From: Apostichopus japonicus
Taxonomy: Eukaryota > Echinodermata > Holothuroidea > Aspidochirotida > Stichopodidae
Reading direction: 5' to 3'
Assembly (NCBI RefSeq): GCF_037975245.1
Contig: NC_092577.1
Span: 23,276,398-23,340,397 of the forward strand
DNA: 64,000 nucleotides
Position numbers and translations under genes: made by a program. Below, piece by piece: positions 54,034-64,000 of the stretch. Position 1 is the stretch's first letter. Each line of letters opens with the position of its first letter. Under the pieces are notes generated by a model. It made no database searches. It saw nothing but the letters and a program-made list of their open reading frames with translations, and had not been told where the DNA came from.

Positions 54034-56360
54034 TTGAACCTGACACACATTTTAATCATGCTCCTTTTGACATCATTGAACTGTAACGGTCTTCGCAATG
54101 TAGACAAGAGAAGAGAACTTTTCAGCATACTCCGCCAAAAGAAATATGAAACAATTAGTTTACAACAAACCTTTTGGGCCGCAAAGTGTCACGAAAACGC
54201 CAGACAAGAATGGGGGGGATGAATTTTCTTCATCCAACTACAAGGAATATAACCGTCGAGGAGTCACGTGACTGATCAAGAAAGACAGTGATATTATTGA
54301 TAAAAGTATTACGGACGATAACGGTCGAATCCTCCAATTAGACCTAAACGTAGACGATCATTCAATAACGCTTTTTGGAATATACGCACCAAACGTATTC
54401 AGCGAAAGAAGAAAATCTGGATTTACAAAAACCACTACGAGAAATTACGAAACCAGTGATTGTAGCAGGCGACTATAACAATATACTTAATATATATTAC
54501 GATAAATACCCTATCAAACCAAATCCCGACGTTACTCGGAAATTATGACAGGAAATGAAATGATGAATTGGAGGGACAGAAACCCAAAGAAAGCTTCTTT
54601 TACATGTATTCGTAACGCCATTGATGGGCGCACGTCATCTATAATTCACAGGAATCTTATATCGAAGAGCTTAAAGTACAATTCGACTGACTGCAAAATT
54701 CATATTTATCCCCGTTCCGATCCCGACTACGTCGATTTGACCCTATACCTCTCACTTGCTCCGAGACGTAGCGGTTACTGGGTTTTTAACAATTCGCTAC
54801 TCAGAGACGACATATTCACGTAAAAAATAGAGGAACTCATAAAACACGAGAAAGTTCAACCCGACTACCACACGAACTTCCTCCAGTGGTATGAAAGCCT
54901 GAAATTTAAGATAAAAGATGCATCAATTAAATATGGTAAGAAAACTCAACGAAGTCTACGACGAAGAAAGAGAAATTTACCAACAAAAAAACAAGCACAT
55001 TACGAAAGACAGAAGGCACAACGATTTAACAACTACGACACGAGCAGATTGGTATCCATAGAGGAATAACTTACCATTTTAATAACAAAGGAGGTCGAAG
55101 CCAGTGCTATTAGATCTAAAATACAATGGCTTGAAGAGGGCGAGAAATCCACTAATTTTTTATCAATCTAGAGAAAGGCCGACAGAAAAACAAAGTCCTC
55201 AAAACTCTCTTAACCGAGACAGGCCATATTATTAAAAATGCCAACGAAATTATTTCGGAACAAATTCGTTTCTATTCTAAATTATACAAATCGGAGAATA
55301 TATGGACGAAAGCTGTTTCCAACTTCTTTTAAACGAAATATCAAGAAATCTATCACAAAGGACGGAAATTTTTGAGAAAACGAAATAACCGAGGAAGAGA
55401 TGAAGAACGCCTTTTTTTCCATCGAGCCAAACAAGAGTCCAGGACTTTTTGGCTTGACTCCGCTGTTCTTTAAAACTGTTTGCTCGGATTTTATGGTCAT
55501 TTTTTAGAAAGTTACCAAAAAAATTTTAATGCTAACGAATTATGTACTTCGATGAGAACAGGTGCTTTAACTGTTATTACTAAGAAAGGAGATTTGCGGC
55601 GTCTCACAAATTGGACACCTATTAGTATTCTTAATAGGGACTAAAAAAATAGAAGTAAAACACTGACAAAACGAATTTCGACTGTTGTGGGTTCTTTCAT
55701 TTCTGAAGACCAGACTTGTTTTATTCCGGGTAGAGACATAACTGAAAATGTTATAATGATGCAAAATATTATTGATTATGTAAATAATAATAACGGGAAA
55801 GGCGTTGCCCTGAAAGTCGACCAGTACAAAGGTTTTCATCGAGTCGAACATAAGTACCTTTATGAAGTAATTAATAGGATGGGCTTCGGTCCCAACTTTC
55901 AGAAATGGATCAGAATTCGTTACAGTAATATTCAAAGTTGTATCAAACACAATGGTTTTATTTCCGACGTGCTTCCTATTAGTAGAGGGGTACGTCAGGG
56001 TTGGCCAATTTCGACAATTTTATATGTTGTTAGTGCCGAACCCTTTCATGAGGCTATTGTTCATAATTCCCAGATCACCAGTATCAAATTTTGTGACATT
56101 GAAGCAAACATGTTTCAACATGCCGACGATACTACCTTCTTCGTTTCTAACATTGCCAGTACCTTTGTATTCAAAATGTTATCCAAATTTACGAAAGAGC
56201 CTCCGGGTGAAAGTGCAATATGGATAAAACTGAACTACTCGTAATTGGTAAAAGCCACATACATGTGCACGACTTCAAATATCCTCTAAGGGAGGACTAC
56301 ATTACCATACTTGGAATAGACATACACTGTAAACATGACTTCGTCATGCCCATACCAAAT
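54034..56360 (+). pseudogene. Heavily decayed LINE ORF2
   Basis: Endonuclease start MLLLTSLNCNGLRN and SLQQTFW (for LQETHW), later WRDRNPKKASFTC and SGYWVFNNSLLRDDIF. RT region 55,687-56,244: FISEDQTCFIPGRDITENV, LKVDQYKGFHRVE (for D..KAFDRV), GVRQGWPIST (for GDPLSP), FQHADDTTFF (for YADD), then LGIDIHCKHDF near 56,310. Key residues are replaced, and at least eight frame breaks or stops are visible. The C-terminus is missing. Confidence 0.8.
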
Positions 56361-56715
56361 TCTAGTCCTTGTGACTAATTTATTTCGTCGGGTCCTTTTT
56401 CGGCCGCGTCTGACGAAGCTCTATAGAACATATGATCTGATCGACGAAGTGAAGTTAGTCAGGCCAAGTTGATAACTTCGTCCTCCATGTGCACACAGGT
56501 ACATATACCAGCTGGACGAAATGAGCTTGTCAAACATCAACTTTCGTACGTCTGTGCGCATGCGTTGGATTCCCGCACAGTAGTTGAGAAACTCGCGAAC
56601 GGCGTCATCGAAGAACCAAACTGCGCTCAAAGAAATCATCAAGAAACTGTCACATTCATTAGTGAAATACATCCCTTTAGGAGAATACGAAACTAACAAG
56701 AGCCCAAGGGCACTG
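56361..56715. other. No gene seen
   Basis: Contains several gacgaa-type words (56,390-56,600) but no recognisable ORF. Confidence 0.4.
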
Positions 56716-58948
56716 TGGTTCCTTGCTTGGGGTATATGACAATACACATAATATTATCAAGCAAGATTGGGCTGAAAAAGTCCAAGTAATTGTGGTCCTA
56801 CATGTTCCCATAAAGTAACCAACACTATAGCCAACACTTTTGTGATCACAAAATGTGATCGGATTTTTTATCAAAAGGCACTTTTGAGATCTAAATATGG
56901 CGTCGAAAATGTAAGAAATATAAGAGACCTACAAGCGTGTCAACAGATATGATAACAATGGTGACCTCAGATGACATGACCTTTAAGTTTCAAAATGTTC
57001 CACCACCCCATTCACAACTTGTCCCAAAATATCAACCATGTCACACCTTGGCATTGAGTTTTAATTGCATTAAATGTCAAAAAATTTACTTTGAACTTGT
57101 ATGTAACTTAAAACACAAAGGTCACCCTGAGGTCAACATGTTGACATTTTTGATCGGTGAGACGTGAATATAGCATCAAACTATAAAAATTTCAAACATT
57201 TTTTCTTTGCCCATTTTCTCCCCCCATAATACTACTTTTTTAACATTAGCTGACCTTTGGTGACCTTGGATGACATGACCGTTTAGTTTGAAAATATTCC
57301 CCTATACCATTTGCAACTTGTCCAAAAAAATCAACCTTGTCACACCTTGGCACTGGGAGTTATTGCATTAAATGCGTGAAAATTAACTTTGACCTCAAAT
57401 AACTTTGCACACGAAGGTCAAATGGGGGTCAACCCATTGACACTTATGATCAGAAGGTACCTTTAACATTTGAAAATAGCATCGAAACTGTAAAAATCCA
57501 CAAAACACGAAAAGGTCACCAGAGGTCAAATTGAGGTCAAGGGTCACCCAGATGCGGGTCGACAATTGGATTACATTGAAGCAACTCCCAACCCTAACGG
57601 ACAATTTGTTCTCAAGTTATCGCAAAAATACTAGTTTTTATCATTAATTGACCTTTGGTGACCTCGGATCACATGACCGTTAAGTTTGAAAATATTCGCC
57701 TATACCATTTGCAACTTGTCTCAAAATATCAACTGTGTAACACCTTGGCACTGGGAGTTATTACACTAAATGTCTGAAAATTAACTTTGACCTCATATAA
57801 CTTAACGTACAAAGGTCACCTTGGGTCAACTTATTGACATTTTTGATTGATGAGACCTAAATTAGAGCATCAAACTAATTCAAACATTTTTTCTTTGCCC
57901 ATTTTCTACCCCAAAAATACTAGTTTTTTGACATTAATTGACCTTTGGTGACCTCGGATCACATGACCGTTAAGTTTGAAAATATTCCCCTATACCATTT
58001 GCAACTTGTCCAAAAATATCAACCATGTCACACCTTGGAACTGGGAGTTATTGCATTAAATGTCTGAAAATTAACTTTGACCTCGTATAACTTCGCACAC
58101 GAAGGTCACACGGGTGTCAACCAATTGATATTTTTGATCGGAAGGTACCTTTGATATCCAAATCTAGCATCAAAACCAAACATTTTCTTTTTTGCTCGTT
58201 TCCTCCCAAAATAAGCACATTTTTTCTAATGTGACCTTTGACCTTGGTTTCAGATGTAGTTTAATCTCCTGATTCCAAAAAACAAAACGAAAAGTCTGTA
58301 CAACCATCCTAACTCCGAGCGAAAAACTTTGACCCCATACAACTTCGCACATAAAGGTCACACGGGGTCAACCTATTGACATTTATGATCAGAAGGTACC
58401 TTTGACATCTGAAAATAGCATCGAAACTGTAAAAATCCCAAAAACACGAAAAGGTCACCAGAGGTCAAATTGAGGTCAAGGGTCACCAAGATGCGGGTCG
58501 ACAATTGGATGACATTGAGGCAACTCCCAACCCAAACGGACAATTCGTTCTGAAGTTATCGCAAAAATACTAGTTTTTTATCATTAATTGACCTTTGGTG
58601 ACCTTGGATCACATGACCATTAAGTTTGAAAATGTTCCCCTAACCAGTTCACAACTTGTCCCAAAATATCAACCTTGTCACACATTGGCACTGGGAGTTA
58701 TTGCAGTTTTAATATTTTCTGTTTTTGGACCCTAACTGACCTTTGGTGACCTTTGTGAGCACCAAAAACAATAGGGCACACCTTCTCCATATGGCGGATC
58801 TATAATCCAAGTTTGGCCTAAATCCAACATTCCCCTATTGAGATAGAGCGTACCCAAGCAAGTGTCACAGACACACACACACACATACATACACACACAC
58901 ACACGCCAACCTGACTGCATAGGTTCCTTTTGCTAAAGCAAGGAACCA
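56716..58948. mobile_element. TIR-like repeat element carrying ~300-bp internal repeats
   Basis: TGGTTCCTTGCTT opens it at 56,716 and its inverted copy closes it at 58,948, where a hairpin ggttccttttgctaaagcaaggaacc forms. No flanking duplication seen. Inside, a unit recurs about five times (starts 57,250, 57,648, 57,938, 58,588, 58,737) with tgacctttggtgacct, gatcacatgaccgttaagtt, and caacttgtcc...cttggcactgggagttatt. A CA/TA microsatellite lies at 58,868-58,905. Confidence 0.6.
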
Positions 58949-59009
58949 AAAATGACTTCTCAATTTCGGTAGTTAATTAATTGCTTGAACTTTGTCGATA
59001 TTTACCTTT

Positions 59010-59345
59010 CGAGTGTACCAATTTAGCGCGGTTCAACCTAATGTTAACACGTTTCTACGTTAGGTTGAATGTTAGGTTAGCGTAGGGCTTTGTGCCATTG
59101 AAATTACGTGTAGGCTAAATTTACCAATCAGTAGGCCCAATGAAGTAGGCCTAAAATAGATCACCTGCACACGTAACGTTATCTATCCGCACTTATATAA
59201 CGTTACGAGTGTTACTATACTATACAAATAGACAGCGTTACAACGAGTGCCTGCGAGTTAGACGCCAATCGGTAAGCCCACATGCACTCGTAACGTACAG
59301 TGTATGTGTAGCCCTTACACAACATAGTCCTATACACATAATCTT
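59010..59345. repeat. Cluster of cactcgtaacgttat inverted words
   Basis: gcacacgtaacgttat (about 59,167) faces ataacgttacgagtg (about 59,200); further cactcgtaacgt at 59,286 and related words. The same core forms the perfect hairpin at 46.4 kb. Confidence 0.6.
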
Positions 59346-59424
59346 ATGAGTGCCTGAGGAGTGTGTGTAAGTTTAGGCTAAGTCCAGGCTACTGTAGCCT
59401 AGCCTATGCAGTATAAATCGGAGG

Positions 59425-59580
59425 ATGGCTGTGTCTCCAGATAGATTACACCAATTTGAAGCAGAAGGGCAATTGCCTAAATTTCTGAGATTGATTGAGG
59501 TCATTCTGTTTTTGAGGTCTACGAGTAGAGACTATGAGACAGGCCTTTTGTTGGTGGTGTCTGGCCAAAGCCCTAGATAA
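59425..59580 (+). CDS. Small ORF of 51 codons, doubtful
   Basis: MAVSPDRLHQFEAEGQLPKF then LRLIEVILFLRSTSRDYETG, ending SGQSPR. A TATAAAT lies 14 bp upstream. Amino acid usage looks protein-like, but no family is recognised; could be a first exon or chance. Confidence 0.25.
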   Translation: MAVSPDRLHQFEAEGQLPKFLRLIEVILFLRSTSRDYETGLLLVVSGQSPR

Positions 59581-59976
59581 TGATTGAACTATGTAAGTAG
59601 ACACTACAGCAAGGCACTGGCTTAATTAAAAAACAAGTTCGTGGTTACTGCAGTGTACAGTATGTTCTTAAAACCCCTCTAATTTATAAAAAAAGAGAAT
59701 GTGGGGTGTTTACTGTGAGTGTGACATGGCTTCTGGAAGTATTTATCCAGCTACTATTGATCAGTATGTGGTAACGTCAATATGGTGTTGTTGTTTTTTT
59801 AAGATTTTCTTACAGGTCTATTTTTGTGAAGTGACTGTAAGTGCTTAAGTCAGGATAAAAAATCTAAAAAAATAGGCTTGGGCCAATCCAAGATTTGCAA
59901 CATATTGTTTTCACAAATATCTCCCAATATTTTCTGCCTGAATTTGATTTCGGTAGTACGTAAAGTAAGCATTATA

Positions 59977-61532
59977 CACTTGTCAATTGAATGACTCACC
60001 CCACTAATCCCGGACATGGTCAATCATTGACCCAATGTGAGTCAGCAATCGCGTAAATTGACGCACCAATCAGTCACATTTACAACTAACATCTCATGTA
60101 AGATGACGCACCCGTCGGTCACAATGTTGACACAAAATTTATGTTTTTTTATTGTTTATCTCAGCTAAAATGACCCACCCCTGAGTATCGGAATGATACT
60201 TCTGCCCCCCCCCCCATATTTTTCAACAGGCCCCCGGTTCCTACGCCATTGGAGTGAAGCCACATGCCTAGCCTGTCGTTTTCACCCTACTTGATTTTTT
60301 CAATCATGGCGACCCATGCTTAAAATGTTACTGTTCATGGACACAATGGTCTGTTTTAATCTGGAATAATAGTCAGCAGCTACAGCACTATACTTCTCCT
60401 CAATTGTCCTACTCAAATGGTACTAAAATATTGAAATTCATGGGAAATTTATGAAAATATCGTTGCAATAATGTTGGGAACGTTATGAAAATCCAGAAAA
60501 AAATGTGCAGTATAGGCTCCAGTTTGCATATGCTACAGTGTGTTAGGATAATAGTTTTTATCCATCTGCAGGTTGGATATGCATCGGTAATGAAAAACAT
60601 GCGAATGACGGATCAAATGATACAGTAACGCTGTTGTTAGAAATTCACGGAAATTGAGAGGTGTAAATTTCGGAGGTAGAAAAGAAATCAAGGAAATCCG
60701 CGCAGAAAGCATGCCTTCATATATTACCGTGGTAACAATCATACTAACTGCGAAGCAAGATCACTTGTGTTGCATACATCCTATGTATTGCCTTGACAAA
60801 TGGTTTCTCGAACCCGCGCAATATCACATTAATATAAATTAATTGGAAATTTCGCGCCATTGTGTAACAAGACAGACTGCATGGTCGTTACTACGACGCA
60901 AAACTTTTCCCTCTTGCCTTTTAGGTATATAAGGAAAATATCGCAGGAGCTGTAAATATTAGCTCTTTCCACAGTACCGTGCTACACAACACATAGCTAG
61001 GAGGAAAAAAATAGAAATACACGGGTGTGCGAAAATGATCACGCGACGAAAAGATATTTATTTAGCTAGCTAGGTGGTTGACTATTGAGTGTAGGTTTTC
61101 ATATTGTGTTGTTGACTGGGCTGTATTAATTCGTGTGTGAGCGAACGTACCAAGCTGTTATAACAAAAAGAATCGACTCTCAGGGTTTTTTCAGTGATTT
61201 ATTTCACAGTGTTGTGTCATTTTAAACGTGCGGCGCCCGTTGACTGAGCAGTACATGCAAATAACTGATAGTTACGTTAAATTGGGAGGCTGGACAGCCA
61301 TTTCTTGGCGTCTCAAAAGCCGTCCTACTCAAATTCGGCCGTCTTTCATTTTGATCTAGCCGTCTCAAAGACGGCAAGACGCATCGCTAGCTAAGACCCT
61401 GCGGGCCCAGAGTCACTCCTGTGCAAAATTTTCATAAAGTGACGCACATGTGAGTCACTTTTTTCAGTGTCAATTACCCACATTTGACCGACCCTGTCCG
61501 GGGTTAATGGAGTGAGTCATTCAATTGACAAG
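59977..61532. mobile_element. TIR DNA element, 1.56 kb, non-autonomous
   Basis: Left CTTGTCAATTGAATGACTCA and right end (reverse complement identical over that stretch) continue with cccggaca(t/g)ggtc for about 50 bp. Further inside both ends hold gtgac/gacgcac words. Both sides are flanked by TATA (59,973-59,976; 61,533-61,536); the left has two extra bases (CA), so the duplication could be TA. No transposase. A TATATAAGG box at about 60,926 and AGCCGTCT repeats (61,300-61,380) lie inside. Confidence 0.75.
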
Positions 61533-61872
61533 TATATGAATTAATCTTGTGGTTTTTGCTTTAAAATGTCTTTTATATCTGTTTTGATATTTTACAATAC
61601 TTTTCACAATACATTCCATATTCCCTTTTCTCTTTTTGTGCAGTACAGGTTTCTGCAAGTTATATTGCTTTAACTAACGGCACCTCATCTCCATTTTGAC
61701 ATTTATTCATCAATAGTTTTTTCACTTGCAAAAAAAAAGAGTGAGTTTTACCTTGTCGGAAAAGGTTACTCACATTGAAGAAAATATATATAGAAAATCA
61801 AAAGTGGAGTGTGGGGAATATGGTGCAGTGTTACATAGTACACTTTTACAGAGTTAACAACATTATAGGTAT

Positions 61873-62865
61873 ATGCACAAGGCTCCTAATTGTAGAATAG
61901 TCTGTAATGTTGAAGGTTGCTACCGCACATTTAGCTCTGCAAGAACTTTCCAAAGGCATGTCAGTAAGAAACAGTGAATTTTTGGCAAAATACGGCATTC
62001 GAAGGGCAGGTGAATCACAATATCAATGAGGAAGAAGACGATTTACAGGATCCAGGAGATGCTCAAGAATTTTAGAATGATGGTGATGAATTTCAAGAAA
62101 ATGATGATCTTCAGTGTATTGAAATAGACCCTGCTTATCAAGTTGCGAGTTTCCTTATAGGTTTGCGTGAAAAGTTCAAGGTACCACATTCAGCGTGTAA
62201 CTTGCTGATGTTGATCCTGCAAATGTTAATCTGAATGATGCTTTTTCTCATTGCTTATGGCAAAATGCATTTGATTACTACAGTGATGCAAGACATGTCA
62301 ATCAGTTCTGTGCAGTACAGTTTGATTTTGTAGAGCCTGTTGAATATGTTTTGGGGAGAACCTGAAGTGGAAAAGATAAGTCAATGCAATATGTCAATGT
62401 ACTATCTTATTTGAAGGCACTCCTTAAAAAAGATGAAGTCTTTGCTGAAGTTTCAAATGGTCATTCCAGTGAAGATGAATCACTTTTGGATTTTGTGATG
62501 GTAGTCATTCCAAAAACAATGCTTTGCTCTCGAATCCTCAAAGTTTGCAAATTCAGCTCTATAATGATGACTTTTGTGTGGCAAATCCTCTTGGCAACAA
62601 AGCTAAAACAATGAAATTCTCGGCCTTTTACTTCTTGCTTGGAAATATATCACCAAAGTATCGATCCAAGTTAAGTATGATCCAGCTTGCCTGTCTTTGC
62701 CCAACCAAATATGTAAAGGAATATGGATTACAGCAGGTTTTAGCCCCTCTTCTGTTTGACCTTAGAGTTGTAGAAAATTCAGGTGTAACAATTGAAAAAG
62801 ATGCTGTACAGCACTCTTTTACTGGAATCCTTTCAATGGTTGTTGCTGATTATCAAGCGTCTTAG
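61873..62865 (+). pseudogene. Broken zinc-finger/transposon-type protein gene
   Basis: Begins MHKAPNCRIVCNVEGCYRTF then SSARTFQRHVSKK, a C2H2 finger (C-x4-C-x12-H) whose last His is lost at a one-base shift. In the next frames: SEFLAKYGIRRAGESQYQ, an acidic linker (NEEEDDLQDPGD), ASFLIGLREKFKVPHSACNL, NVLSYLKALLKKDEVFAEVS, and LQIQLYNDDFCVANPLGNKA, KFSAFYFLLGNISPKYRSKL, YGLQQVLAPLLFDLR. I know this finger + acidic linker + ANPLGxxxxxHK-like order from large repeat-borne protein families in fish and marine invertebrates, probably mobile-element proteins. About four breaks. It stops at 62,865 where the opposing OTU frame begins. Confidence 0.65.
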
Positions 62866-63312
62866 GATATGATGATTATTTTCAGACTTTGTTATTATAA
62901 ATGACAAAGATCTAAAGAAACAATTCCCATCACCTACTATTCTCCAAATATTACATGGTCTTGCAGTATTAGTATACAATATTGGACTGCAAATATTTGG
63001 GAAATTTGGATAAGAACTGGTATGAATTTGTTCGTTTTTGTCTGTTATTAACTGCTTTAATATAGCAATCTTTCCATCACGCCATAAGTCATCTGGAGGG
63101 AAGAAAGTAAACGTGTCATGAGTGTGTATACTTTGCAAGTTAATATCAGTAATGTTTGATTGACCAACTGAATGTTGCTCTATTGCTTTTTCAGAGAGAG
63201 TTTTATTAGCATATGTTTGTGACTGGCATGTTTGGTTTGATGTTATATTTTGCTTTGATTCTCTTCTTGTCTTGTTTCGCTGTCTGTAACTCAATTTTTT
63301 TGTTCGTGGCAT
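62833..63312 (-). CDS. N-terminal part of an OTU-family cysteine protease gene
   Basis: 159 codons from ATG at 63,312: a basic start MPRTKKLSYRQRNKTRRESK, a Thr/Gln-rich linker, PPDDLWRDGKIAILKQL, then RPCNIWRIVGDGNCFFRSLS. GDGNCFFRSLS matches the OTU catalytic D-x-x-C motif (Cys nucleophile). The rest of the OTU domain, including the C-terminal His, is missing because the frame ends at the junction with the plus-strand pseudogene. OTU proteases cleave ubiquitin chains; they are also carried by several DNA transposons. Alternatively a spliced first exon. Confidence 0.6.
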   Translation of the reverse strand: MPRTKKLSYRQRNKTRRESKQNITSNQTCQSQTYANKTLSEKAIEQHSVGQSNITDINLQSIHTHDTFTFFPPDDLWRDGKIAILKQLITDKNEQIHTSSYPNFPNICSPILYTNTARPCNIWRIVGDGNCFFRSLSFIITKSENNHHILRRLIISNNH

Positions 63313-63560
63313 GACAGAATATTGTGGACAATCTCCTTTCAGACAACAGTTTCTGTGGGATAGCAGTGCATATAGTGAGTGATTGTGCTTTACATATGCT
63401 TTGTTAGTAATTTGTAGCAGTTCTTTTGCTTTATTAGTACTTTTGATATTTTTAGCTTTTTTCAGTGCTTGTCAGCAATTTTTAGACATCAAGTTTGGAT
63501 AATATTTGGCCTGATAAACTGCTGGTTTGATTGACCAAGTAAACTGTATAGTTATCTTAA
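63313..63560. other. Upstream region of the OTU gene, no gene seen
   Basis: T-rich; nothing recognised. Confidence 0.4.
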
Positions 63561-63569
63561 CATAAAGTT

Positions 63570-63985
63570 ATAGCTAATAATTATCAACTTTAAACCACTA
63601 CTGTAAGCCCTGGGATGGCTTTATAGTTATCAACTTTCAACCAGTACTGTAAGCCCTGGGATGGCTTTATAGTTATCAACTTTAAACCAGTACTGTAAGC
63701 CCTGGGATGGCTTTATAGTTATCAACTTTAAACCAGTACTGTAAGCCCTGGGATGGCTTTATAGTTACCAACTTTAAACCAGTACTGTAAGCCCTGGGAT
63801 GGCTTTATAGTTATCAACTTTGAACCAGTATTGTAAGCCCTGGGATGGCTTAATAAATATCAACTTTGAACCAGTATTGTAAGCCCTGGGATGACTTAAT
63901 GAAAATCAAGTTTGAACCAGTATTGTAAGCCCTGGGATGGCTTTTAATAAGATGGAACTTACACAGAACTTCAAGCCCTTGGGTG
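63570..63985 (+). repeat. 46-bp tandem repeat, about nine units
   Basis: Unit built on aaccagtactgtaagccctg then ggatggctttatagttatcaacttt, period exactly 46 bp for the central copies (aagccctggg at 63,605, 63,651, 63,697, 63,743, 63,789, 63,835, 63,881, 63,927), decaying at the right. Words (a)accag and tattgtaagcc also occur in the giant element's subterminal clusters. Confidence 0.92.
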
Positions 63986-64000
63986 TTGAACTGGTATAGC

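Larger units (their letters stand above)
50906..56360 (+). mobile_element. Old decayed LINE, split by a younger LINE
   Basis: ORF1 remnants (50,911-51,275) and ORF2 remnants (54,034-56,360) share orientation and lie either side of the 52,053-53,929 insertion. It directly abuts the inverted 5S fragment, and its ORF1 is cut at the 5' side. Many stops; RT motifs altered. Sequence 51,280-52,041 between the parts holds no recognisable gene. Confidence 0.65.

Noticed and set aside
56469-56747. Pair of opposed ORFs of 75 and 108 codons
   Set aside because: They overlap on opposite strands across the element boundary at 56,716; no motif in either.
58868-58905. Telomere-like or regulatory repeat
   Set aside because: Ordinary CA/TA microsatellite.
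63601-64000. tRNA-like or SINE origin of the 46-bp repeat
   Set aside because: No box A/B pair or cloverleaf can be drawn.

Overview
This looks like nuclear DNA of an invertebrate deuterostome, most likely an echinoderm. The 5S rRNA is of echinoderm type (starts GUCUACGGCC, 120 nt). Introns, L1/Tx1-type LINEs, hAT-like MITEs and abundant low-complexity DNA all point to a metazoan. I see no conventional host protein-coding gene; the window is a 5S rDNA locus and its mobile elements.

Region 1 (1-19,358) is a tandem array of 5S rRNA genes, all on the minus strand: 70 complete 120-nt genes and a 71st that is cut in two. Genes are separated by 75-bp spacers (195-bp repeat) or by AT-rich long spacers of 263-453 bp. 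All 21 genes with a long spacer on their 5' side carry the same RNA variant (position 12 T to C); no other gene does. Eight long spacers hold a ~160-bp retroposon-like insert flanked by TGATCAT, and seven others keep the empty TGATCAT site. Larger duplications (periods about 3,690 and 4,282 bp) show recent unequal exchange.

Region 2 (19,359-50,470) is the main discovery: a 31.1-kb element with terminal inverted repeats, inserted inside the 71st 5S gene and flanked by a TATA duplication. Removing it and one TATA restores exactly 120 nt of 5S gene. Near each end, in opposite orientation, lies a cluster of a nearly palindromic 20-bp motif (7 copies left, about 5 right), the expected form of transposase-binding sites. 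A decayed multi-exon minus-strand gene (about 20.6-30.6 kb) has DGMDQ and DNCYRENKNR motifs of a DDE-like, DUF7869-type transposase. A short plus-strand ORF ends beside the right cluster, so the two sides are transcribed outward. The element has been a landing pad: a Tx1-like LINE with a 16-bp duplication sits in a transposase intron (22.7-27.6 kb), an L1-like LINE lies at 40.1-44.7 kb, two hAT-like MITEs (32.6-33.9, 47.5-48.6 kb), a 2-kb foldback (34.0-36.0 kb), a GATATC-repeat element (38.9-39.4 kb), a minisatellite and a perfect 48-bp hairpin.

Region 3 (50,471-50,905) is the other side of the broken gene: its 23-nt 5' end, a scrambled spacer with an inverted piece, one more 5S gene, and an inverted 37-nt 5S fragment that ends the locus.

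Region 4 (50,906-56,360) is an old decayed LINE, interrupted by a younger LINE relative of the 22.7-kb copy that has ORF1 and 3' UTR but no ORF2 (HAL1-like).

Region 5 (56,360-64,000) is more repeat DNA: a TIR-like element full of TGACCT/AGGTCA direct repeats, a 1.56-kb TIR element, a broken zinc-finger/transposon protein gene, the start of an OTU-protease gene on the opposite strand, and a 46-bp tandem repeat running to the window end. The last three may be one end of another large element.
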